DNA of 11,578 nt, taken from contig RFFY01000342.1 in the NCBI GenBank assembly GCA_003697065.1, positions 1-11,578 on the forward strand, read 5' to 3'. The DNA is from Actinomyces sp. GTDB taxonomy: Bacteria; Actinomycetota; Acidimicrobiia; Acidimicrobiales; Aldehydirespiratoraceae. Both the position numbers and the translations under genes were made by a program. Positions 1 to 6,403 of the stretch are shown piece by piece. The notes under the pieces were generated by a model. The model was given only the letters and a program-made list of their open reading frames with translations, did not search any database and was not told the origin of the DNA. Position 1 is the first letter of the stretch; each line of letters opens with the position of its first letter.

Positions 1-16
1 GGCGACGCCCGGAGGC

Positions 17-610
17 TCACGTCTCGTCGAGGTCGATCCACTTCTCGGCCCGGGGTGGCCGGTGCACCGCCAGGGCGTCGAGCAGCTCGACGGGGTCCGG
101 TCGGGCAACGAGGAGGCGCCGGTTGGCCTCCTTGAGGAGCCCGGCGCGCACCGCTGTGTCGCACCACTCGAGCAGGGGACGCCAGTAGCCGCCGACGTCG
201 ACGACCCCGACGGGCTTGGCGTGCAGCCCGATCTGGGACCAGGTCAGGATCTCGGCCAGCTCCTCGAGGGTCCCGAACCCGCCGGGCAGGGCGACGAAGG
301 CGTCGGCCTTGTCGTACATGAGCACCTTGCGCTCGTGCATCGAGCCCACCTCGATGAGTTCGGTGCACCCGCGGTGTCCGACCTCGCGGGAGAACACCGG
401 GGTGGGGATGACGCCGATCACCTCGCCCCCGCCCTCGAGCACGGTGTCGGCGAGCAGACCCATGAGCCCGACCGAACCACCCCCGTACACGAGCCCCCAG
501 CTCCGCTCCACCAGGGCCCGGCCCAGGGCGACGGTGGCCTCGGCGTGGCGGGGATCCGTGCCCCGCGACGAGGCACAGAAGACACAGACGCGGGAGATGG
601 CGCCGGTCAC
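17..610 (-). CDS. LOG-family protein (TIGR00730-type, lysine-decarboxylase-like Rossmann fold)
   Basis: A 197-residue protein of the LOG family. Characterised members are cytokinin nucleoside 5'-monophosphate phosphoribohydrolases that release a free base from a nucleotide; the bacterial substrate in vivo is often unknown. Visible features are the N-terminal strand ending VCVFCASS, the nucleotide-binding stretch LVYGGGSVGLMG, the MHERK segment, and the family signature PGGFGTLEE that carries the catalytic Glu and phosphate-binding loop. I chose the GTG at 610-608 because homology begins right after it. That GTG overlaps the upstream gene's TGA in a GTGA (4 nt), implying translational coupling to the PPOX gene. 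The frame is open upstream to 724, but that part is Arg/Pro/Gly-rich and is shadow of the preceding gene. Length is normal for the family. The family call is secure; the exact substrate is not. Confidence 0.93.
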   Translation of the reverse strand: MTGAISRVCVFCASSRGTDPRHAEATVALGRALVERSWGLVYGGGSVGLMGLLADTVLEGGGEVIGVIPTPVFSREVGHRGCTELIEVGSMHERKVLMYDKADAFVALPGGFGTLEELAEILTWSQIGLHAKPVGVVDVGGYWRPLLEWCDTAVRAGLLKEANRRLLVARPDPVELLDALAVHRPPRAEKWIDLDET

Positions 611-1275
611 CGCCCCACCCCGTCGGGCACGGCGAAGGGGGGTCGGGGGTCGACCCCCGGGGCCAGATCGGCGGCCGGGCGGGGTGCGCCGAAGCGGGTC
701 TCGACGGGGATCACCCCCGCCCACCAGGGACCCGCCACGTCCTCGGGCTCGTCGACGGGGTCACCGGTGCGGATCTTGGCCGAGGCCTCGTCGAGGGAGA
801 CGGCGGCGACCCGGGTCCGGCGGAGATCGGCGTCGCTCACCGGGCGCCCGTGGTCCCAGTTGGCGACCACGTGGTCGGTGATGAGACGAAGAGCGCGGAG
901 GCGCTCGTCGGGATCGGCGACCTCCCGGGCCTGTCCCCGCACGACCACCGAGCGGTAGTTCATGGAGTTGTGGAAGGGGGTGCGGGCCATGACCAGTCCG
1001 TCCACCAGGGTGACGGTGACGCACACCTCGGCGTCGGCGGCCGAGGCGAGCAGGTGGTTGGCCACGGCGCCGTGGAGGTACAGGGTGTCGTCGTCACGTC
1101 CGTAGGCCATGGGCAGCACCAGGGGACCGTCGTCGGTGACGACGCCCACGTGGGCGATCATGGCGGCATCGAGGATCCGGCGGACCGTACCCGGGTCGTA
1201 GTCGGCCCGGTCGGCACCGCGCCGGACGCGGGTGCGGGGGGAGGGCGCTCGAGGAGGACGGGAACCGTCGGTCAC
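607..1275 (-). CDS. Pyridoxamine 5'-phosphate oxidase family protein (NimA-like, PF12900-type)
   Basis: A 222-residue split-barrel flavoprotein of the PPOX superfamily. Such proteins bind FMN, or sometimes F420 or heme, and reduce or bind small molecules; NimA-type members include nitroimidazole reductases. Seen here: a disordered Arg/Pro N-terminus (about residues 1-25), the barrel start AHVGVVTDDGPLVLPMAYG (41-59), DDTLYLHGAVANHLL (62-76), and FHNSMNYRSVVVRGQA (101-116), all typical of the PF12900 group, then a C-terminal part with AKIRTGDPVDEPED. The GTG at 1275 is preferred because a TAGCGT box ends 7 nt upstream of it; an in-frame GTG at 1284 lies inside that box. The gene follows rimK by 44 bp and overlaps the LOG gene by GTGA, so the two form a pair. 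Cofactor and substrate cannot be read from sequence. Confidence 0.9.
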   Translation of the reverse strand: MTDGSRPPRAPSPRTRVRRGADRADYDPGTVRRILDAAMIAHVGVVTDDGPLVLPMAYGRDDDTLYLHGAVANHLLASAADAEVCVTVTLVDGLVMARTPFHNSMNYRSVVVRGQAREVADPDERLRALRLITDHVVANWDHGRPVSDADLRRTRVAAVSLDEASAKIRTGDPVDEPEDVAGPWWAGVIPVETRFGAPRPAADLAPGVDPRPPFAVPDGVGR

Positions 1276-1282
1276 TCGGCGC

Positions 1283-1288
1283 ACGCTA
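1283..1288 (-). promoter_or_regulatory. Leaderless-type -10 box for the PPOX/LOG pair
   Basis: On the minus strand TAGCGT is followed by 7 nt and then the GTG at 1275, the spacing expected if transcription starts at the first base of the start codon. No convincing -35 box was found and no Shine-Dalgarno sequence precedes the GTG. The same layout recurs at four other starts in this window, which raises confidence in all of them. Confidence 0.5.
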
Positions 1289-1291
1289 GCG

Positions 1292-1310
1292 GCAGGCGCG
1301 CCCCGCCTGT
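1292..1310 (-). terminator. Possible short hairpin after the rimK cassette
   Basis: Arms CAGGCG (1293-1298) and CGCCTG (1304-1309) are perfectly complementary around a 5-nt loop, with a further G:U pair outside. The hairpin sits in the 44-bp gap between the rimK stop and the PPOX start. There is no T-run, so it is a weak candidate, perhaps an attenuating or 3'-end-stabilising stem. Confidence 0.25.
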
Positions 1311-1319
1311 GTCGCCGCC

Positions 1320-2522
1320 TCAGCTCTCGGACACCTCCGGTTCCCGCGCCTCCTCGGGAAGGGGCCGGACCCGGGGGCGACGGCGACGGCGAGCGGGGAT
1401 CATGTCGCGCATCGATTCGAGGCGTCCGAAGCACAAGAGCCGGTCGTCGGCCTCCAGTACCCGGTCGAGTCGGGGATTCGGAATCACGGTCGTGCCCCGG
1501 GTGAGGGTGAGGATCACGATGTCGCGTTCCCGCAGACCCGATTCGGCGATGGTCTTGCCGACGAGGTCGGCGCCCTCGCGTACGTGCAGCTCCGCCACGC
1601 CGTACCCGGTGCTGACGGTGAGCCGTTGGCGCACGTCGAGTTCGGGGAAGTCGACCTGGTTGGCCACGTAGTCGATCATCGCGCCGGCGACGTCGAGAGC
1701 GGTCGCCGCCTCGACGCCCTCGAGGCCGGGCGACGAGTTGACCTCCATGACCAGGGGTCCGTCGGCTGCCTCGAGCATGTCCACGCCGGCGATCCGCAGC
1801 CCCATGATCTGAGCCGCCTGCACGGCCGTTCGTTCGTAGTCGGGTTCGAGCTCCACCGCCTCGGTGGTGCCGCCGCGATGGACGTTGGAGCGGAACTCGT
1901 CACCGGTGGCGCGCCGACGCATGGCGGCCACGACCCGGTCCCCCACCACGATGGCGCGGATGTCGCGTCCCTTGCTCTCGGCGATGAAGCGCTGGATCAA
2001 GACGTTGTGATCGGTGCTCTGCAGGGTCTCCACGACGGCCTTGGCCACACGCAGGTCCGGAGCGAGGATCACACCGATGCCCTGGGTCCCCTCGAGCAAC
2101 TTGATGACGACGGGCGGTCCCCCCACCCGCTGGATGGCACCCTCGATGTCGGCTCTCGTGCGCACGAACGCCGTGGCCGGGATACCGATGTCGTGCCGGG
2201 ACAGGATCTGGGTGGCGCGCAGCTTGTCGCGCGAGTTCAGGATGCCGTTGGCCGTGTTCGGTGTGTAGACGTCCATCTGCTCGAACTGGCGTACGACGGC
2301 GGTCCCGAAGAAGGTGATCGAAGCGCCGATCCGGGGGACGATGGCGTCGTAGTCGGCGATGGGTCGGCTGCGGTACTGGAGGTCCGGCTGCGAGCGCGAG
2401 AGGTCGATGGCGAAGCGCAGGGTGTCGAGAACGCGCACCTTGTGGCCGCGGTCCTTGGCGGCGGCGACGAGGCGTCGGGTGCTGTAGGCGCGGGGGGCGC
2501 GCGACAAGATGGCGAGCTTCAT
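1320..2522 (-). CDS. rimK: RimK-type ATP-grasp glutamate ligase fused to a C-terminal RCK_C (TrkA-C)-like domain
   Basis: A 400-residue protein. Residues 1 to about 290 match the RimK family closely; E. coli RimK is about 300 residues and adds glutamates to the C-terminus of ribosomal protein S6. Landmarks: start MKLAILSR, VPRIGASITFFGTAVVRQFE (62-81), ATP-grasp Lys at 141 in VIKLLEGTQGIGV, the FRSNVHRGG loop (210-218), D248, and the metal-binding E260 and N262 in LVMEVNSSPGLEG. Residues about 300-370 form an extra module (GVAELHVREGADLVGKTIAE... then VIPNPRLDRVLEADDRLLCFG) with the look of an RCK_C/TrkA-C ligand-binding domain, followed by a basic, then acidic tail. The ATG shares ATGA with the stop of the upstream aspartoacylase-like gene, and a GGAGG lies 7 nt before it. 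The target (S6 or something else) is not shown; the ligase call is secure and the RCK_C call is likely. Confidence 0.93.
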   Translation of the reverse strand: MKLAILSRAPRAYSTRRLVAAAKDRGHKVRVLDTLRFAIDLSRSQPDLQYRSRPIADYDAIVPRIGASITFFGTAVVRQFEQMDVYTPNTANGILNSRDKLRATQILSRHDIGIPATAFVRTRADIEGAIQRVGGPPVVIKLLEGTQGIGVILAPDLRVAKAVVETLQSTDHNVLIQRFIAESKGRDIRAIVVGDRVVAAMRRRATGDEFRSNVHRGGTTEAVELEPDYERTAVQAAQIMGLRIAGVDMLEAADGPLVMEVNSSPGLEGVEAATALDVAGAMIDYVANQVDFPELDVRQRLTVSTGYGVAELHVREGADLVGKTIAESGLRERDIVILTLTRGTTVIPNPRLDRVLEADDRLLCFGRLESMRDMIPARRRRRPRVRPLPEEAREPEVSES

Positions 2523-3514
2523 GGTTCTCCCTCCTCGCGGGCCGGAATCGGCTCGGCGGAGCTCACGGCCGGCGACCCGATGTGCACCAGGGCGTCGCCA
2601 CGGTGGACGACCGGCGCCTCGTTGCGGCCGATGATCACCCCGGTCCGATTCGCCCTGATGGTGCGGGCCCCGGCGCCGACGGCATCGGCGACGACGCCGA
2701 TCGGTTGACGGTCGGCCACACGGTCACCGAGGTCGACCTCGAGCCGGGCGAGCCCGCTCTGGGGGCTGCGGACCCACGACGACGACTCCAGCACGACGCT
2801 GTCGGCATCTGTGTCCTCCTCGTCGGCGAACGCCATGGTCCCGAGGTGGGCGAGGACACGGCGCACCCCGCGAACGCCGACACGGATCGCCTCGGTGTCG
2901 AACCGCCACGCCTCGCCGGCCTCGTACAAGAGGGTGATCGCCCCCGCCCGTCGGGCCGCTTCACGAAGGGAGCCGTCGCGGAGCCGAGCATGCAGGGTGT
3001 AGGGGGCGGCGAACGCACGTGCCAGCCGGGCCGTGGGTTCATGGGTGAGGTCGGCGCGGATCTGGGGGATGTTGCGACGGTGGTCGGAACCGGTGTGGAG
3101 ATCGATACCGACATCGCAACGCTGCACGATCTCGGTCATGAACAGGTGGGCGAAGCGCGAGGCGAGGGAGCCGCGGCGCGACCCCGGGAAGACCCGGTTG
3201 AGGTCACGGCGGTCGGGCATGTACCGGTCGCCGTTGGCGAACCCGGGGACGTTGACGACCGGCACGGCGAGGACCGTGCCGGCGAGCTTGCGGGGGGTCA
3301 GGCTTCCGATCACCTGACGGATGATCTCGACGCCGCACACCTCGTCGCCGTGGATGGCGGCACTCAGCCAGACGGTGGGGCCGGGGCGGGGCCCCCGGAA
3401 GGCCACCACCGGAATCGTCATCCACCCGCCCGACGGGAGACGGGCCGGACGGAGTTCGAGGTCCGTACGGCGCCCGGCCTCGATCCGGACACCGGCGATG
3501 ACGGGGTCGTCCAT
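2519..3514 (-). CDS. Succinylglutamate desuccinylase/aspartoacylase family zinc hydrolase
   Basis: A 331-residue M14-like zinc carboxypeptidase-fold amidohydrolase. Family members cleave N-acyl amino acids such as N-succinylglutamate or N-acetylaspartate. Zinc ligands are visible as H55 and E58 in AAIHGDEVCG and H140 in GIDLHTG; the substrate-binding RDLNRVFPG (103-111) is intact, and E198 in LLYEAGEA is the probable catalytic Glu. Residues about 225-320 form the C-terminal beta domain, with the pattern of LGDRVADRQPIGVV and the final GDALVHIG. The ATG at 3514 overlaps the preceding stop as TGATG, with a strong GGAGG 6 nt before it. It sits between a retropepsin-like protease gene and rimK, so it probably acts on a glutamyl product made or cut by its neighbours rather than in arginine catabolism; no ast genes are present. 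The frame is open upstream to 3919, but that part is shadow. Confidence 0.92.
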   Translation of the reverse strand: MDDPVIAGVRIEAGRRTDLELRPARLPSGGWMTIPVVAFRGPRPGPTVWLSAAIHGDEVCGVEIIRQVIGSLTPRKLAGTVLAVPVVNVPGFANGDRYMPDRRDLNRVFPGSRRGSLASRFAHLFMTEIVQRCDVGIDLHTGSDHRRNIPQIRADLTHEPTARLARAFAAPYTLHARLRDGSLREAARRAGAITLLYEAGEAWRFDTEAIRVGVRGVRRVLAHLGTMAFADEEDTDADSVVLESSSWVRSPQSGLARLEVDLGDRVADRQPIGVVADAVGAGARTIRANRTGVIIGRNEAPVVHRGDALVHIGSPAVSSAEPIPAREEGEP

Positions 3515-4041
3515 CAGTGACCTCCGAGGAAGGACGCCGCGGGGTCGATCAGAAAACGGCGGCGCAGCGCGGCACGACCGATGAGCATGCGGAACCCCAT
3601 CTCGTCCCTGTTCGTCAAGGTGAGGTCGACGGGAAAGGTGTGACCGGCCACCGTGAGAGATGTCCGGACGACGGGACGTTGCTGGACCAGTCCGTTGGAG
3701 CTCTTGACGCGGCGGTACTCGCGGACCGGCGCCGTGACGACGAGGGCGTCGGCCTTGGACCGCTGGTGTGGGTGGATCTCGAAGCGGACCCAGGGCCTCC
3801 CGTCGACCCGGTATTCCTCGAGGCGGAAGGCGTGCAGGGCCGAGGTCCGGGCGCCGGTGTCGATCTTCGCCTTGATACGGGCGACGCCCCAGTCGGTCAG
3901 AGTGACCCACTCCCGCCAACCGATCACGTCGAGGCGGGCCCGCCGCGTGTCGACGCCTCGGGTGCGCTCGTCTGTTGAGCCACGTTGCCGGTCACCGATC
4001 CCGTCTCGGCCCCGGGAGCGCGAGGCGTGACCATCGGGCAT
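3514..4041 (-). CDS. RimB-like retropepsin-fold protease (PF05618 'ATP-dependent zinc protease' family)
   Basis: A 175-residue protein of the PF05618 family, whose fold resembles retroviral aspartic proteases despite the 'zinc protease' name; the Pseudomonas member RimB acts with RimK. The core runs IGWREWV (40-46), IKAKIDTGARTSALHA (56-71) with the active-site-like D61-T-G-A, WVRFEIHP (84-91), the RVKSSNG segment, and the hallmark LTLTNRDEMGFRMLIGR (140-156). The C-terminal FLGGH matches the family's glycine-containing end. The first 36 residues are basic and probably disordered; a later start at GTG 3927 would leave only VIGWREW, so I keep the ATG at 4041, which has a TAGGGT box 7 nt upstream. 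First gene of the three-gene cassette. Family assignment is secure; whether it cuts peptides or gamma-glutamyl bonds is unknown. Confidence 0.92.
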   Translation of the reverse strand: MPDGHASRSRGRDGIGDRQRGSTDERTRGVDTRRARLDVIGWREWVTLTDWGVARIKAKIDTGARTSALHAFRLEEYRVDGRPWVRFEIHPHQRSKADALVVTAPVREYRRVKSSNGLVQQRPVVRTSLTVAGHTFPVDLTLTNRDEMGFRMLIGRAALRRRFLIDPAASFLGGH

Positions 4042-4048
4042 GGGCGGA

Positions 4049-4054
4049 ACCCTA
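4049..4054 (-). promoter_or_regulatory. Leaderless-type -10 box for the protease/aspartoacylase/rimK cassette
   Basis: Minus-strand TAGGGT followed by 7 nt and then the ATG at 4041. No Shine-Dalgarno sequence precedes this ATG. It lies in the 46-bp gap shared with the divergent LLM gene, only 21 bp from that gene's own TAGGGT box. Confidence 0.5.
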
Positions 4055-4075
4055 CTGTCGTCCGGGGCGGCCCCC

Positions 4076-4081
4076 TAGGGT
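4076..4081 (+). promoter_or_regulatory. Leaderless-type -10 box for the LLM oxidoreductase gene
   Basis: Plus-strand TAGGGT followed by 6 nt and then the ATG at 4088. No clear -35 box. It mirrors the identical hexamer on the opposite strand for the RimB-like gene, so polymerases binding the two sites should compete. Confidence 0.5.
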
Positions 4082-4087
4082 CGTGGG

Positions 4088-4879
4088 ATGCGACACGGTC
4101 TGTTCTTCCCCCCGTTCGGACCCCTGGCCGATCCCCGCCTCGTGGCGGAGGTCGCCGTCGAGGCCGAAGCGGCCGGTTGGGACGGCCTGTTCCTGTGGGA
4201 TCACGTCCTACGGGCCCGGCCCCTGCCCATCGTCGATCCGTGGATCTGTCTGGCGGCGGCGGCGGCGCGCACCCAGCGCCTCCGGCTGGGTTGCCTCGTC
4301 ACGCCCCTCGTGCGGAGGCGGCCGATCACGGTGGTGCGTCAGGCCCTGGCTCTCGATCTGCTCAGCTCGGGCCGCCTCGTGCTCGGCTTCGGCCTCGGTG
4401 TCGACACCGGCGGCGAGTTGAGTCGTTTCGGGGAGATCACCGATCCCCGCCGGCGCGGTGAGTACCTGGACGAGGCCGTGGACGTGGTCGCGGCCCTGCT
4501 CGAGGGCGACACCGTCGACGTTCGGGGACGGCACCTGACGGTGAACGAGGTGAGGATCGAACCGCGGCCGGTTCAAGAACCCCGACCTCCGATCTGGCTC
4601 GCTGCCCGGGGCCGGGCTCCCCGTCCGGTGCGGCGGGCCGCCCGGTTCGACGGCATCTTTCCCATCGAGATCGACGCCGACGACTACCGCTGGATCGTCG
4701 ACACCCTGGTGGCCACGCGTGGATCGTTGGACGACTTCGACATCGTCGTCCACGCAGAGCGTGACGGATCGGTCCCGGGGTGGGCCGATGAGCATGTGAC
4801 CTGGGTCCTCGAGTCTGAACCCGAGGAGGTCGATCCGGACCGGCTGGCGGAGGTGGTGGCGGCCGGACCGCCGGGCTGA
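4088..4879 (+). CDS. LLM class (luciferase-like) flavin-dependent oxidoreductase
   Basis: A 263-residue TIM-barrel protein of the bacterial luciferase-like monooxygenase superfamily, which uses FMN or F420. Recognisable parts: start MRHGLFFPPFGPLADPRL, AEAAGWDGLFLWDHV (26-40), RLRLGCLVTPLVRRRPITVVRQALALDLLS in pieces from 64 to 93, SGRLVLGFGLGVD (94-106), the EYLDEAVDVVAALLEGDTVDVRGRHL block (125-150), and PRPPIWLAARG (165-175). It is on the short side for the superfamily (many are 280-350) because the C-terminal part after the barrel is abbreviated, but the frame is intact. In actinobacteria many such proteins use F420, but no residue here proves it. It stands alone, divergent from the rimK cassette and ending 20 bp from the convergent MBL-rhodanese stop. 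Substrate unknown. Confidence 0.9.
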   Translation: MRHGLFFPPFGPLADPRLVAEVAVEAEAAGWDGLFLWDHVLRARPLPIVDPWICLAAAAARTQRLRLGCLVTPLVRRRPITVVRQALALDLLSSGRLVLGFGLGVDTGGELSRFGEITDPRRRGEYLDEAVDVVAALLEGDTVDVRGRHLTVNEVRIEPRPVQEPRPPIWLAARGRAPRPVRRAARFDGIFPIEIDADDYRWIVDTLVATRGSLDDFDIVVHAERDGSVPGWADEHVTWVLESEPEEVDPDRLAEVVAAGPPG

Positions 4880-4899
4880 GAGCGTCTGGCGGGAGGGTG

Positions 4900-6303
4900 T
4901 CAGACCTGGACCGGTGCGGCCACCTGCTGCCAGGCGCCGTAGCCCCCCTCGAGGTCGGCCACGTCGGCGAAGCTCAGGTAACGCAGCAGGGAGGCACCCA
5001 CCGAGGAGCGGTAACCCCCGGCGCAGTACACGACGGTGGCTCGCGCCGGGTCGAGCTCGTCGACGCGGCCCCGCAGCTGGGCGAGGGGGATGGTGACGGC
5101 GCCGGGGATGACGCCGAGGGCGGTCTCGCCGGGGTTGCGGACGTCGACCAGCTGGATGTCGCCGTCGCGCAGGCGCTCGACGAGGGCTTCGGCGTCGAGG
5201 CGGGTGGCCCGTTGGATCAGCTCGGGCCGGTCGGCCTTGACCAGGTCGAGGTCGGCGAGGTGGCCGACGACGGTGTCGAAGCCGATGCGGGCGAGGCGGA
5301 TGCGGGCCTCGGTCTCGCGCAGGGGCTCGGCCACGAGCACGATCGGCGTGCCGGGTTCGACGACACTGCCCGCGTACTCGGCGAAACGCCCGTCGAGGCC
5401 GACGTTGATCGACCCGGCGAGGTGGCCGGCGGCGAAGTGCTCGGCGTCGCGGGTGTCGAGCACGACCGCCCCGTCGGCCACGGCCTCGAGAACCTGGTCG
5501 ACAGACAGGGCGGGCGGCGCTTCGGGCTCCAAGAGGTCGCGACGACGCCGGTTGAGCACGGCGTCGTACACGAAGTAGCCGGGGGCGGCGGGCTGGCCCT
5601 CGGACACGGCGGCGATGAACTCCTCGCGGCTCATGGGCTGCAGGGCGTAGTTCGTGCGCTTCTGCTCACCGATGGTGGAGCTGGTCTCGGTGGAGAGGTT
5701 CTTGCCGCAGGCCGAGCCGGCACCGTGGGCGGGCCAGACCCGGGTCTCGTCGGGCAGGGTGAGGAGCTTGGTCCGGAGGCTGTCGTAGAGCATCGCCGCC
5801 AGCTCCTCGCGGGTGTAGCCGATCGAGGCGAGCAGGTCGGGGCGCCCGACGTCGCCGACGAAGAGGGTGTCGCCGGTGAGGACCCCCCAGGGCCGACCCT
5901 GCTCGTCGCCGGGGCCGGGGAGGGCGTCGGGGGAGTCGTAGACGACGATGGAGATCGACTCGGGGGTGTGGCCCGGGGTGTGGCGGATCTCGAGGGTGAC
6001 CTCGCCCAGGCTGATGCGCTCGCCGTCGCTGAAGATGTGGGCGTCGAACTCGGGCTCGGCGCCGGGCCCGAAGCCGATACGGGCGCCGGTGGCGGCGGCC
6101 AGCTCGAGATGGCCGGACAGGAAGTCGGCGTGGAAGTGGGTCTCGATCACCCACTCGATGCGCATGCCGAGTTCCTCGGCGTCGCGCACGTACTCGTCGA
6201 TGTCGCGCTGGGGATCGACGACGACGGCGCGGCCGGTGGTCTCGTCACCGATGAAGTACGAGGCGTGAGACAGGCAGTCGAGGTAGTGCTGGACGAACTT
6301 CAT
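4900..6303 (-). CDS. MBL-fold/double-rhodanese protein (persulfide dioxygenase-like, ETHE1/CstB type)
   Basis: A 467-residue protein. Residues 1 to about 250 form a metallo-beta-lactamase-fold domain of the persulfide dioxygenase type: HFHADFLSGH (56-65), HTPGHTP (108-114) with H112, GDTLFVGDVGR with D145, and PAHG with H193. Two rhodanese domains follow. The first (about 265-355) has no cysteine at its active-loop position (IVLVAEPLRE). The second (about 370-465) has C427 in YCAGGYRSS, a normal active loop. Such proteins oxidise low-molecular-weight persulfides to sulfite and may pass sulfane sulfur to make thiosulfate, in the cytosol. The ATG at 6303 is preceded by GGAGGG with 8 nt spacing; the frame is open upstream to 6828 but overlaps the carbonic anhydrase gene and is low-complexity. 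Its own promoter carries a CsoR/CstR-like palindrome. Architecture is certain; the exact sulfur substrate is inferred. Confidence 0.93.
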   Translation of the reverse strand: MKFVQHYLDCLSHASYFIGDETTGRAVVVDPQRDIDEYVRDAEELGMRIEWVIETHFHADFLSGHLELAAATGARIGFGPGAEPEFDAHIFSDGERISLGEVTLEIRHTPGHTPESISIVVYDSPDALPGPGDEQGRPWGVLTGDTLFVGDVGRPDLLASIGYTREELAAMLYDSLRTKLLTLPDETRVWPAHGAGSACGKNLSTETSSTIGEQKRTNYALQPMSREEFIAAVSEGQPAAPGYFVYDAVLNRRRRDLLEPEAPPALSVDQVLEAVADGAVVLDTRDAEHFAAGHLAGSINVGLDGRFAEYAGSVVEPGTPIVLVAEPLRETEARIRLARIGFDTVVGHLADLDLVKADRPELIQRATRLDAEALVERLRDGDIQLVDVRNPGETALGVIPGAVTIPLAQLRGRVDELDPARATVVYCAGGYRSSVGASLLRYLSFADVADLEGGYGAWQQVAAPVQV

Positions 6304-6361
6304 GTGGGTGGCCCTCCGGACTCGGTCCCCGTCGGCCCGGCGGTGGTGCCGCTGCCGACCC

Positions 6362-6374
6362 AATGTACGGACAA
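6362..6374 (-). repeat. 13-bp shared element, copy 1 (upstream of MBL-rhodanese)
   Basis: Minus-strand TTGTCCGTACATT, identical to the copy at 8689-8701 in the SulP promoter. It contains TACATT (a usable -10) and the small dyad TGT-CCGT-ACA. Here it lies just downstream of the CstR-like operator. Confidence 0.6.
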
Positions 6375-6403
6375 ATAATACCCCCCCGGGTATCAAAAGG
6401 CAA
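6375..6403 (-). promoter_or_regulatory. Promoter of the MBL-rhodanese gene
   Basis: Minus-strand TTGCCT (6403-6398), a 17-nt spacer, then TATTAT (6380-6375), close to sigma70-type boxes. Transcription would start near 6368, giving a leader of about 65 nt with the GGAGGG Shine-Dalgarno. A second possible -10, TACATT, lies just downstream at 6367-6362. The promoter overlaps the 3' end of the carbonic anhydrase gene. Confidence 0.5.
6378..6393 (-). promoter_or_regulatory. CsoR/CstR-like operator palindrome
   Basis: The 16-bp minus-strand sequence ATACCCGGGGGGGTAT has perfect 6-bp arms ATACCC/GGGTAT around a GGGG centre. It fills most of the -35/-10 spacer and covers the first bases of the -10 box, a position suited to repression. 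The form TACCC-N4-GGGTA resembles operators of the CsoR/RcnR repressor family, which includes the persulfide sensor CstR that controls MBL-rhodanese genes in Firmicutes. The regulator gene is not in this window, so the assignment rests on sequence shape plus the downstream gene. The carbonic anhydrase TGA overlaps its outer edge. Confidence 0.6.

Noticed and set aside
62..958. Plus-strand open frame opposite the LOG and PPOX genes
   Set aside because: It runs across two well-recognised minus-strand genes and has no family resemblance.
1282..1284. Alternative GTG start for the PPOX gene
   Set aside because: It falls inside the TAGCGT -10 box, so a leaderless transcript would begin after it. 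The GTG at 1275 has the correct spacing.
2519..3514. Annotating the zinc hydrolase as AstE of arginine catabolism
   Set aside because: None of the other ast genes is nearby, and the gene is locked by overlaps into a RimK/protease cassette, so only the family name is justified.
4897..6378. A 493-codon open frame on the plus strand opposite the MBL-rhodanese gene
   Set aside because: The product is a Gly/Val/Asp/Glu-rich string with no domain pattern, the usual antisense shadow of a high-GC gene. The minus-strand frame has complete catalytic motifs.
6378..6393. The G7 run in the operator as a G-quadruplex
   Set aside because: There is one G-run of seven and only short C/G tracts around it; four separate G-runs are not present on either strand here.
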